IMG/VR virus record: IMGVR_UViG_3300006916_000044
Location: 27,371 to 91,370 of that record
DNA: 64,000 nucleotides
Source: a virus
Reading direction: 5' to 3' (one strand)
A program made the position numbers and the translations under genes. Of this stretch, positions 1 through 11,200 are shown in pieces; within the stretch, counting starts at the first letter, position 1; every line of letters begins with the position of its first letter. The notes beneath the pieces were generated by a model. That model was not told the DNA's origin. It saw nothing but the letters and a program-made list of their open reading frames with translations, and searched no databases.

Positions 1-1806
1 GAAAAAGAATTTTTGCAAGAAACAATAATTCCTTTATCTGAGTTTGTAGGAGAAACAAATACTCCAGCAAGTTTAAATAATCAAAATTATGATTTTTTTA
101 ATCCTAAGTTATTAACGGCAAGTAATGGAAAAGAGCTACCAACTTATCAAGAAGGAAATGGTGAAGATTCTTTTTCTTATGAAAGCACTGATGATTCTGG
201 TTATCCAATATCATTAAATCCTTATTTTAGAACATCCCCAACTAGAAGATATATAGATGGTCAAGATAATCCTAATTATGATGCAGAGTTTGAAAGTAAT
301 ATAGATAAAGGTATAGATGTTCATCAAAACTTTTATGATATTATGATGCAAGATAACTTTAAAGGAGTTAGAGATGCGTGGATAAAAGCATATAAAGATT
401 TAGATGATCCTAATAAAATAACAGGTAAATCAGATAAAGAGTTATATAAAGCATTTAACGATATGAATATATTGTTTAATGCAGCATTTACAGCTGGTGT
501 AGGTTTTAAAGATGCTGATATTAAAGAACAATTAAAAAGAAATGCAGAAAAATTAGGAATGGAAGTTCCTAGTGAAGAACAAATTAAAATGTATCAAGGT
601 ATGTATAATGCCTTAGCTACTGTAAAAGAAACTGGTACTGATGAGCAAAAGAATTTACTAAAACAAGTTAATGTAAATTATAGTGATAACACTGGTGGTG
701 CTTATGAAATTGTACCAGGTAGTGGTAAATTTGTTTCTAAAATTGATGGTAAAGTTGGTGATAACACAAGTCAACAATTTGTTTCTGTAACTGATGCTGA
801 AAGAGAAGAAACAACTGTAGTTGAATATGCTTGTGATGAAAAAACCAAAAAAGCAAAGATACAAGAGTGTATGGAAAAAGGTCTTCCTTTTGAAGAAGCA
901 ACTTGTGAATGCGGTAAAGAACCAGTCATAACACCAGCAGGAGAAATTCCACCATATTTAACGTTTCCAGGTGATGACATGAAAGTGGGTGCTTTAGCGG
1001 CACTTACAATGCAGAGAGATAAAAAATATGGAAGAATGCAAAACTATGATCCTCTTATGAGAGATCCTGGTTATGTAGATGATAGAGCTGCTGTAGCTGC
1101 TCAAACTGCTTTAGCTAATCAAGCTATGGCTGTTTCTAGAGATCCTTCTATGGTACAAGGTGCTGCGCAAGATCAAATAGATAAAATTCAAGCTAATAGA
1201 TATGCAACAAACACTAAAATATTTGACAACACTCAAGCTTATAATGTTGCAGAAATAAATAAAGCTAGGCAAATGAATGATCAATTTATGTCAGATTATA
1301 TGGATATGGTTAATACTGTAGATCAAGAATATGATAATGTAAAAGCACAAGATATGATGAATCTTGTTGATGCAGAAATAACTAGAATGGATAATGCTGA
1401 TAAATTGTATGAACTTAATTTAAGAAATCCAAATTATTATTTTGATCCTCAGCAACATAGAACTATATTTCAAAACCCTGAAGCACTAGAAGCATTTAGA
1501 GGTAATCCTAATATGCAACCTGTAACATTAGAAGACGCAATTGCATCTTGTAAAAAATCAGGAGTACCAGAAAATCAACTTGTAAACTGTGCTAAATTAA
1601 AAATGGAATCTGTAAATAATCCATCAAATGTTGATTATACAAGAGATGAATTAGCAAATAATAATATTGAAGATAATAATCAAAATGATGATAACACAAC
1701 AACTGGTAAATATGGAGGATCATTTAAATATGGAGGAGCAGTTAGAGAACAAGATTTAATAAACAGTAGAATTAAATTAAGAAATTGGATAATGGGTAAT
1801 AAATAA
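1..1806 (+). CDS. C-terminal part of a large virion-like protein, 5' end outside window
   Basis: The frame is open from the first base, so the gene starts upstream and only about the last 600 residues are seen. I recognise no enzyme domain. The middle carries a Cys-rich insertion (CDEKTKKAKIQEC followed by CECG, near residue 280) that could bind metal or form disulfides. The second half is rich in Met, Gln, Asn and Asp and looks helical. The C-terminus holds two KYGG motifs (GGSFKYGGA). The gene is followed at 60 bases by another large helical protein and then the RNA polymerase polyprotein, so a packaged virion or ejection role is inferred from position only. Confidence 0.8.
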   Translation, partial: EKEFLQETIIPLSEFVGETNTPASLNNQNYDFFNPKLLTASNGKELPTYQEGNGEDSFSYESTDDSGYPISLNPYFRTSPTRRYIDGQDNPNYDAEFESNIDKGIDVHQNFYDIMMQDNFKGVRDAWIKAYKDLDDPNKITGKSDKELYKAFNDMNILFNAAFTAGVGFKDADIKEQLKRNAEKLGMEVPSEEQIKMYQGMYNALATVKETGTDEQKNLLKQVNVNYSDNTGGAYEIVPGSGKFVSKIDGKVGDNTSQQFVSVTDAEREETTVVEYACDEKTKKAKIQECMEKGLPFEEATCECGKEPVITPAGEIPPYLTFPGDDMKVGALAALTMQRDKKYGRMQNYDPLMRDPGYVDDRAAVAAQTALANQAMAVSRDPSMVQGAAQDQIDKIQANRYATNTKIFDNTQAYNVAEINKARQMNDQFMSDYMDMVNTVDQEYDNVKAQDMMNLVDAEITRMDNADKLYELNLRNPNYYFDPQQHRTIFQNPEALEAFRGNPNMQPVTLEDAIASCKKSGVPENQLVNCAKLKMESVNNPSNVDYTRDELANNNIEDNNQNDDNTTTGKYGGSFKYGGAVREQDLINSRIKLRNWIMGNK

Positions 1807-1865
1807 ACTTTAAGAGTTTAATTTATTATACATTAAAACTTATAAAATTTTAGTATTTTTGTAAT

Positions 1866-4800
1866 ATGGCAACATACCTACCAAACGTAAAAGATTATGT
1901 ACCTCAAATGAAGGCTTACACGCCTGATTTTAAGTTTTTATCAGATTCATTAGATTCTAGACAAGACAGGTATAATAAAACAACCAAACAATTAAATAAT
2001 TTGTATGGTGATGTTGTATATGCAGATCTTTCAAGATCAGATAATCAAGAAGTTAGAGATAATTATGCAAAAAGACTTGCACCTAAAATACAACAAATAT
2101 CAGGATTAGATTTTTCATTAGCACAAAATGTGCAAGCTGCAAAAGGATTGTTTAAACCATTTTATGAAGACGAACATATTGTAAGAGATATTGTATATAC
2201 AAAAACTTACAAAGATCAAATGGCTTTAGCTAATAGTTATAAAAAATCACCAGTTGATAAAGAACGTCAAAGATATTGGGAAGATGGTGTACAGTATATG
2301 AATTATATGATGGATGATTTTCAAAATAAATCTAGATCAGAATCAATGTCTGTACCTTTACCTGAGTATTATGAAAATCCTAATCTGTATGAAAAAGCTA
2401 TGGAAGTTTTAAATACAGGTGGTCCTGATGGAAAAGGTTTTAAATCAATTGAAACATATGTTGATCAAACAGGTCAATTTATTGTAACACAAGAAAACGG
2501 TGTAGCATTATTAAGTAAACCTACGGGAAGAACAATAGCTAATCCTAATTTTGATCCTAATCAAAAAGAATCTGCTTCTAATCCTAAAATGATTGAAGAA
2601 ACATACAATCCTGCCGCTAATCTTATAAATCAAAGTATAACTGATGATCCTACTGTAGTTCAAGGTTATCAAATAATGGCTTACAATGATGCAAGAAAGT
2701 TTTATGAAGAAGAAGCAAAAAAATCAGGCATACCTGTTGATCAACTTAAAAGACAATGGGTTAAAACACAAATAGCACAATTTGAAAAGGAAACTCAACA
2801 AACACTTGATAAAGAAAATACAGAATTAAATAAAACTAATCAAGAACTTGCAAGTTGGGATGCATATGTAAAAGAAGCACCACTTATTAAAGATTCAGAA
2901 GAATATCAAAAGTGGTTTATTGCAATGACAAAAGGTCAAACAATTCAACAAGGTATTGATAAATTAGAACAAAAAAGAAAAAATATTTTAAATAATCCTG
3001 ATGTAGAAGATTTAGATGCATATATGAATAGTGGTTATGCAGCGTTTATTTCAAACAGATTAGGTAAAGATATTTTTGCAGCAGCAAGAGATTATGCTGA
3101 TCTTACATCACAACATTCATTTGAAGAAAGTAAAATATACGTTGAAAAACTTAGAGCAAGAAATAATGAAAATCTTGCAAGACTTAAAAGATCATGGAAA
3201 CTTAATGATGAAATTCAAAAAGCAATAGCAGAACAAGATGCTGCTACTGTTTTTCCTACTCCTATTGGTGGAGATGCAAGAGAAAATATTGTTGATTATG
3301 GTAGCAGAACTGAAGCAAATGCAAACGGTGAACTAAAAGCTCATAAAGATATTAATAGAAGAATGATTCAAACCATTACTGCATTCTATATGGCTATGGG
3401 TGATGATTTAAATACTGAAACAAATTTAAATAATATGGCTAACTATACTGTTACGCCTACTAATAAAACTACTGGAGAAGTAAAAACATCAGGTATATTT
3501 ATTCCTAATTTAAATTCTAATAAGTTACAATTTTATAGATGGGAAGATGCAGGGCAAGTATTACTTGATAATCCTGATTTATTAGAATACCACTATAATA
3601 GAGTTGTTCAAATAACACAAGATCCAGATATGGCAGCTTCATATAAAAAGAGTGCCAATGAAGGTTTAAGAAATACTATAAGTGGGATGATTAGTGATGT
3701 TGATTTAAGAACTAGTAAATTAGGTCAAGTTAAAGACATGCAAGCTAGAGTATATAAAAATGTTATTGAAACTTTGGATTTAAGCAGAATACCAGTTGGT
3801 TTATTAGATCTTAATTTACAAGATTTAAAAATTGATTTCTTTGATGAAAATGGTTATTTTAAAACAGATACTGAAATATTTGATGGTGTATATACTGGTA
3901 TAGCTAAAGAATATTTAAAAGGTACTAATGCAAATATAGATAATGCAAGTGTTGCAAATTTAGCTAATCAATTAAAACAAGTTTTACCTTTAGAATTACC
4001 CTCTACTAAAGAACTTACTGATCAATTTTATGATAAGAAAAATAGAAATTGGATAACTAAAGAGCAAGATCCACGTTCACCTGCTACTACTGATATGTTA
4101 GTACAATTTTCAAATGGTAATGCTACTAATGTACAAGGTATTATGCAAGGATATTATGCTGGTTTACTTCAACCTGTGGCTGATGTATTAGGTATAAGAA
4201 ATGCAGGAGGCTTGTTGAGTCAATTTTATGGTGAGCCAGACAATGAAAATGAATCTATAAAATTAGCACCAGAGTTTCAAAAAGTAATTAATCTAATGAA
4301 AGCTGAGATGTCAAAAGTAATGGATAGTGAAACTGCTATTCCTTTTGAAACTACATTTGATTTTAATTCATTTTATTATGGTAATCCAACTGAAGGTGAT
4401 ATAGCTATAGCTCCTGTTATTCCTTTTAGATATGATGCAGGTACTAAAGATAGAATAGTAAACAAAGAATTAGATAAATTTTTTGGTGCTATTGATAACA
4501 TGCCAGATAATCAAGTATTTATGACTGAAGGTGATGCTGGTGCAGCATTTAGTATGGAGTATAGTGAAAATGATAGAAGAACTGCAGAACTTGTTTTAGA
4601 AGCTATTAGAGCTGATAGAAACTATAAACCAGGTGGTGGAGCTGAATCAAGCGGTACACCTGGTTATAGAATAGAATATAGTTCTGTTGGTGGTGGTGAA
4701 GAAGCAGGTGGAAAATATGCAATGTATAAATTTATATTAGATCCAGATTATGCAAAAAAAATTGCTAGTAATATAGATGTTAATTTTGGAGATGGTTCTA

Positions 4801-5231
4801 CAAAAATTAAAGATCAAACTATTACAGTTTTTCTTAATAAAGATTTATTTACTAATGTAGATTTTGATCCAGAAGCACAATATAGATCATATGTAAAAAC
4901 TTTAATTCTTGATCCAACAAATCAAGGTACAGCTTCATTATTAGTTCCTAATGGTGGCCAAGTTAATTTTGAAATGAATCAAGGTATTGTATATGCTAAA
5001 ACGGCAAGATATAGATATGATGTAAATACAGGTAATATGGTATTGGATGATTTTATTACAACACCTATGATTGATAATACTACGGGTGCTCCATATTCTG
5101 ATCAAGGTATTGATAAAGTATATAATCAACTACAAGAACAATTACAACAGTTTGCAACAGAAAACTTACAAGCACAAAAAAATCATAAACTAACTCAAGG
5201 TTCTGCTGATGAATCTGAAAATGAAGAATAA
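1866..5231 (+). CDS. Large helical virion-associated protein (1121 aa), function unknown
   Basis: Starts at ATG and ends two bases before the 5148-residue gene, so the two are very likely co-transcribed. The first half is charged and predicted helical with coiled-coil character (about residues 290-460, rich in E, K and Q). The second half is more mixed. No signal peptide or membrane segment is visible, and the C-terminus is acidic (SADESENEE). I recognise no catalytic motif. Proteins of about 1000 residues next to the virion RNA polymerase are a known feature of crAss-like phages, where they are thought to be packaged with the genome. That role is inferred here from the neighbourhood alone. 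Confidence 0.85.
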   Translation: MATYLPNVKDYVPQMKAYTPDFKFLSDSLDSRQDRYNKTTKQLNNLYGDVVYADLSRSDNQEVRDNYAKRLAPKIQQISGLDFSLAQNVQAAKGLFKPFYEDEHIVRDIVYTKTYKDQMALANSYKKSPVDKERQRYWEDGVQYMNYMMDDFQNKSRSESMSVPLPEYYENPNLYEKAMEVLNTGGPDGKGFKSIETYVDQTGQFIVTQENGVALLSKPTGRTIANPNFDPNQKESASNPKMIEETYNPAANLINQSITDDPTVVQGYQIMAYNDARKFYEEEAKKSGIPVDQLKRQWVKTQIAQFEKETQQTLDKENTELNKTNQELASWDAYVKEAPLIKDSEEYQKWFIAMTKGQTIQQGIDKLEQKRKNILNNPDVEDLDAYMNSGYAAFISNRLGKDIFAAARDYADLTSQHSFEESKIYVEKLRARNNENLARLKRSWKLNDEIQKAIAEQDAATVFPTPIGGDARENIVDYGSRTEANANGELKAHKDINRRMIQTITAFYMAMGDDLNTETNLNNMANYTVTPTNKTTGEVKTSGIFIPNLNSNKLQFYRWEDAGQVLLDNPDLLEYHYNRVVQITQDPDMAASYKKSANEGLRNTISGMISDVDLRTSKLGQVKDMQARVYKNVIETLDLSRIPVGLLDLNLQDLKIDFFDENGYFKTDTEIFDGVYTGIAKEYLKGTNANIDNASVANLANQLKQVLPLELPSTKELTDQFYDKKNRNWITKEQDPRSPATTDMLVQFSNGNATNVQGIMQGYYAGLLQPVADVLGIRNAGGLLSQFYGEPDNENESIKLAPEFQKVINLMKAEMSKVMDSETAIPFETTFDFNSFYYGNPTEGDIAIAPVIPFRYDAGTKDRIVNKELDKFFGAIDNMPDNQVFMTEGDAGAAFSMEYSENDRRTAELVLEAIRADRNYKPGGGAESSGTPGYRIEYSSVGGGEEAGGKYAMYKFILDPDYAKKIASNIDVNFGDGSTKIKDQTITVFLNKDLFTNVDFDPEAQYRSYVKTLILDPTNQGTASLLVPNGGQVNFEMNQGIVYAKTARYRYDVNTGNMVLDDFITTPMIDNTTGAPYSDQGIDKVYNQLQEQLQQFATENLQAQKNHKLTQGSADESENEE

Positions 5232-5233
5232 AG

Positions 5234-8200
5234 ATGGCTGAAGATATTTCAAATCTAAACATAAACTTTAATCCTCAAGTAAATAATCAACCAACTGAAC
5301 CAAAAACAGTTAGTACTGAAGATGTTAATGAGGGTATAATTGAAAGTCCTAATTTTTCAATAAAAACTCCAACAGGTAAATTTACTCCAACAGATATACC
5401 TGCTGTAGATGTAGATTTTAATGCTATTAGAAATGAGTTATTTATACCAAATTCAGGAGAACCTATTCGTACAAGTATTGATCCTACTGTTATTAAAAAT
5501 GCAGAAGTATTAGCAAATACATTAAATTACAATCCTGTTGTTATGGATTATCCATATAATATGGATCCAAACTCAGCATTATTTAAATTAGATAAACCGC
5601 AAGATGATAGTTTAGCAAATACTATATTAAATTTTGAAGATGTTACAACACCTTCTGTTGCTGACCCTGTTTCTTTACAACCATTAAAGTTTGATAAAAA
5701 AGCAACAAACTATGATAGATATAATGCTCCTGGCTTTAAACATTTATTTAATAAGATAGGTTTTCATCCATATGTAGATAATGAAACTGTATATAATGCA
5801 AACTCTACATGGTGGGATGAAAATGCTAGAATGAGAGGACAATGGGGTAGAATATTTAGTACTGGGTTTATGAGTACCTATGATGCTATAGGTGATGCAT
5901 TTGCTGGTAATTATTTAACAGGAGATCGTGATGGAGCTGAAGTATTTGAAGATGCTATGAGAATTGCTAACTCTTCTAAGAGTGGTATAGGTGCATTTAC
6001 AAATAATCTTATGCTTAATTCAGGATATACTTTTGGTATTCTTGCAAATATTGCTGTAGAAGAACTTGCGCTTGCAGGTCTTGAAGCTGTAACACTTGGA
6101 GGTGCTACTCCTATTGTTGCTTCTAGAACTGCTTATAATATAGTTAGATTAGGTAAAGCAGCAGATAATGTTTTAGATGTAGGAAAAAATACCGCTAATA
6201 CAGTTAAGTTACTTGATAAATTAAAAGACGCTAATTCAGCAAGAGATTATTGGAGAGCTGGTGGTAGATGGGCTTTAAATATATTTACACCTCAAACATA
6301 TAGAGCTATAAAAGATGTTTCAACTGCACGTGAAGGTGCAAAAGCTTTATCATTAATGGCTAAAACTGCTAAGACAGCAGGTGGTTTTTACAGAGATGCA
6401 AGATCAGTTAACTTAGCTATAGCAGAAAGTAAATTAGAAGGAGGTCTTGTACAAAATAAACTATATAATGATCTATATCATGATTATGTAGCTAAGTATG
6501 GAGAAAGACCTACTGGTACAGCATTAGAAGAAATAAATGATAAAGCTGCTGAAGCTGCATTTACTACATTAGCATGGAACTTTCCTGTTATTTTCTTTTC
6601 TAATCAATTTGTATTAGGTACTGCCTTTAGAGGATTTAGAGGAGTATCAAGCATTTTAAGTAAATCAGCTGGCTCATTAGGTAATAGAGTAATGAGAAAG
6701 TCTGCTAAAAGACTTGCAAAAGAAACAACAGAAGGTGCTGCAAAAGAACCATTTAAGTTATTAAGTAAAAATAGATTTAAAAGAATTTTTGAAAGAGGTA
6801 TATACGGTAATTTATCTCAAGCAGGTGCTAGCTTATTAAGATATTCTTCAGCGAATCTGGCTGAAGGTTTTCAAGAAATAGCTCAAGAAGCTATTGCTGT
6901 AGGTGCAGAAGATTACTATAAAAATCTTTATAATGATCCAGCAATGGGTGGTCTTGATGCACAAATGGCATCTATATATTCAGGTATAAGTTCACAAATG
7001 AGCGGTCAAGGATTTGAAGTATTTATGTCTGGATTTTTGATGGGTGGTTTAGTTCAAGGACCACAAAAATTAGTATTTAATGGATTACCTAATTTATATA
7101 CTAGATTTTCATCTCCTGAAGATTTTGCAAAACAAAAAGAAAATGAAGAAACCTATATAAAAGAAGCTGTAAATACATTAAATAAAATGTATGCAGATCC
7201 TATGATGTATTTTGATGCAAACAAAATGAATGCAATGTTTCAAAAAGAAGCAAGTCAAGATATGTTTGATTCTACATTTGATGGAGACATAAGATCATTT
7301 ATGGATAAAAAAGCTGCTTTAGTATTTAATCATTTATATACTGCTGCTGAATTAGGTAAACTTAATGATTTTGCATCATTATTTGAAGACATGCTTAAGT
7401 TAGATGATGCTATGTTAGCAGAAGCTATGCCTGATCAAACAGCAGAAGATATAAAATCAGGTAAAACAAGAGAAAGAATTCAAGATATGATTACTAAAGC
7501 TGATGATATGCGTAAAGCATATGATAAGCTTAATGAAGAAATTATTAATCCTTTTGACCCATCAACATTTAAAAAAGGCACAAGAGATTATAATGAAGAA
7601 GCAATTAAGTATGCAGCTTTTGATCATGCTAAAAAAATGGCAATGTTTGCCAGATCTCAATTTGAAAATGCTACAGTTAGAATTGCATCAATGTATTCTG
7701 AACTAAGTACAGATCCTATTATTAAAAAAATGGCAGCTAATGATATTGATGTGCTTACTGATTTACAAGCATTAATATCTGAAATTAATTTACTAAAAGA
7801 TGAAATAGAATTAGCTACTGCAGAAACAACAACTACTGAAGAAGTTGTAGATGAAAAAACAGGTGAAACAATTATAAAAGAAACTACTGCAAAACCTGAG
7901 TTAAGTGCAGATGAGCAAATTGCATTAGAACAAAAAACAAAAAAATTAATTGCATTACAAAATGTATTTAATGTATTAACTGATCCAGCTAATGTAAAAG
8001 AAAGAGAAGTTTTTTCAGATGCTGAATTAGAAAAAATAGAAGACTTAACTGAACGTGCAAAAGAAAAAACATCACGTGATAATAGATTAAAGTTAATTGA
8101 TAAACTAAGGGAAGATATTCTAAGTACAGGAGTTAGAGATAAATCTCAAGAAATAAAAGAAGTTATTGTTAATGCATTTTCTAACTCTAATTTAATGAAC

Positions 8201-11200
8201 TCACTTGGTGAATTTGATATAGCTAATCGTGATAAATTTAAAACTGTACTTGAAGAATATTTAAATGTTCTTGCTGAACAATTAGGTGACACAATACAAT
8301 CAGATAAAATTGATCAATATGTAGATGCAATTTTAGATTCAAAAAGTCTTACACAAAGACAACAAATTTTAAGTAGAGCAGTAAGAACAATTTTAGCTCC
8401 AGAAAATCTTGACAAACTTGCAGAAAGAATTGAGCCAAGATTTAAAAGAATGTTTCTTGATAACAAAAACAAAGTTGAAGCAAGATTAAGAAAATACCTT
8501 GATGTAACTAAAACCAATATTTGGTTAAATGAATTATCTGGTATGGGTGTTTATCCTGATCATACTGAATTAATTCAATATTTAGAAAACAACGGCCCTA
8601 TTCCTCAAACATATTATACAGAAGAAGGTTTATTAACAGAAGAATCAGCACAATGGGAAAAAGCTAATTATGTTATATCTGCTCAAGAAAATTTAACTAA
8701 AAAAGAAACACCACAAGAGACAGCTCAATCTGAAGATAGTGCTGATATAGAAGATAATATTGACTATGAAGAAAACTTTCTTCAAGAAGATACTGAAGAT
8801 GTAGAAGGAGTTGATGTAGAAATACCAAGTAATCAAGGTGATTTATATTTAAAAGGTAAATGGATTAAATATGTAGAAACACAATCAGCAAACAATAAAA
8901 AATATTTAGAGTTTTCTGATTGGGTTAAAAGTAAATTATCTAAACAAGATAGATTACAAGCTGCTGCTATTGAAGATATATATCAACAAGTATATTCTCC
9001 ATTACTTCTTAAAAATCCAAAACTAGGTTCTTTTTATACATGGTTAGGTACTCAAGTTGATAATGAAAAAATTCAAGATATTCTTACATTTAGAAATGTG
9101 TCTCTTTATAGTTTATTACCAGAGACTAAAAGTTCAACTATCAAAGTTGCAAATGAAGATGTAATTGATAAAGAAACAGGTAAAAAAGTAAAAGTATATT
9201 ATCATACTGATGAAAAAGGTAACCGTATAGATAATGAAGCATTTCTTACAAAAAAAGAAGCTGTTGAAACAAAAAAGAAAAAAGTTAATGAGAAGAAAAA
9301 GAAAAAACCAAATGAATTTACTTATGGAAAGTTTAATGGTGTAGATAATCCAAAATTAGCTAAAGGTACATTACTAATTAAAAATAATGTTTTGTATGTA
9401 GTAAAGTCTACTGATACTATGATTGCTGATAAAGGTAACTTATATATTAGAGAGCTATCAAAAGAATCTAGTAAAGATAATAATAACAATATATACTTAA
9501 CTGTTGAACAAGCAAATGATTATGAAATAGCATCAAACAAAGATATTAACTATGTAAAAAATACTTCTAAATTAAAAATAGAAGAAGCAACTAAAGTTAA
9601 TCCAACTTATGATAGATCAATTACTAACAGAGCAGAACAAATAGAAGCTGGTGTAAATAAACAACAAAATCTTCTTAGAAATCTTACTTCAGATGTAATA
9701 GGTGGTTTAAAGTTACGTATATCTTTAGGACCTAATCAATCAAACATAAATATACCATTTGAAGATAAAGAAGCTTTTCAATTTGGTACTCAAAATGAAA
9801 ATCCAAAAATAAAAAAGAATGCTCAACTGTTATCTGTAGAAATATATGATGCTAATGGTAGTTATGGTTATTTTCAAGGACCTGAAACTTTACTTTTGGC
9901 TGATGCTCAAGGTAACCCTATGTCTCCTTTTCAATTAACTGAAAATAATTTAGCTGAGTATTTTGATATTCCAAAAAATATGTCAACTGCTGATGCACTT
10001 AACTATGTTCAATTAAGTTATGCAGAAGCTTACAAAATTTATGATACATTTAAACCTTTATTATCTACTCAAAGTTTAGTAGAAGTTAATTTAAGTGATT
10101 TTCCTGAATTAATGGTAACACTTTCTGAAGGATCATTAACTAGAAGTAAATCAAATCCTTTAATTACATTTGATTCTCTTGATACAATGTTTGTTGGAGA
10201 TGATACTTCAGTTACTGTAGATGGTGAAAAGCCTTTCTTTATAATGGATTATAGTAGAAGGTATACCAGACCTAAGAACAAGAAAGAAAAAATGAAAGTT
10301 CAAGGTGTGCCTATTACTAATATTGATCAGTCATCAAAATTCTTTAATGCTATGATGGCCGAAGTTGATGCTATGGAAGAAAATTATGATGTTCTTAACA
10401 GAATGGGTAAGTATATTGCTTATGTAAAACTTCCTAATGGTAAAGGTGCTTTTGTAGGTTTAACAGCTCCAGTATATAGTCCAGAAAACTTTAATACATT
10501 ATTAACAGAAATTCAAGAAAAAGCTTCTGATCTTTTAGCTAATAATGTAAATGCAGATGGTACAGTTAAAAGTAAAACTGCAGCTAAAACTATAAATGAA
10601 AAAATACAAAATGAAATATATTTAGCTGCTGAACCAGGTATATATGTTGAATTAAGTCTTGCTAATGATGGATCATTACGTGTTAAATATACTAACATGA
10701 ATGAAACTAGAAATAGTAAGAAAAGAACAGCGCAAGGTTTTATCTCTAATGAAGAGTTAATGACATTTAAAGATGTTCAAGAAGTAATAAATAAATTAAA
10801 TGCTTTTATACAACCTATATATCCAAAAGGATTTAAACTAGATTCTATTAAAACATCTATACAAAAAGGTGAAACAGATATTGCTATCTTTGGCACATTA
10901 GAAACTCAGTTTACTCCAGAAATAAAAAATAATTTTAAATTACAACTAAGAGTAAATCCAAATGTTATTAGTATTGATCAAGTATTAAGAAATGCTTTTA
11001 ATACTAATATACCTGAGTCAACTGAAACAATAGATAATTCTACACCTGTAGTAGAACCAACTGCTGAAGAAAAAGAAGATATAATATTAAATGATTATGA
11101 AAATGTTGACGCTAACTACCTTTTAGAAATTGTAAGAAAATCACAGCAAGGTAAAGAGTTAACAGACTTTGAACAATCTGTTTTAGATAATACACCTGCA

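Noticed and set aside
1854-1861. TATTTTTG resembling a host -7 box before the 1121-residue gene
   Set aside because: It lies five bases from the ATG and lacks a -33 element, so transcription would start within the gene; most likely chance in AT-rich DNA.
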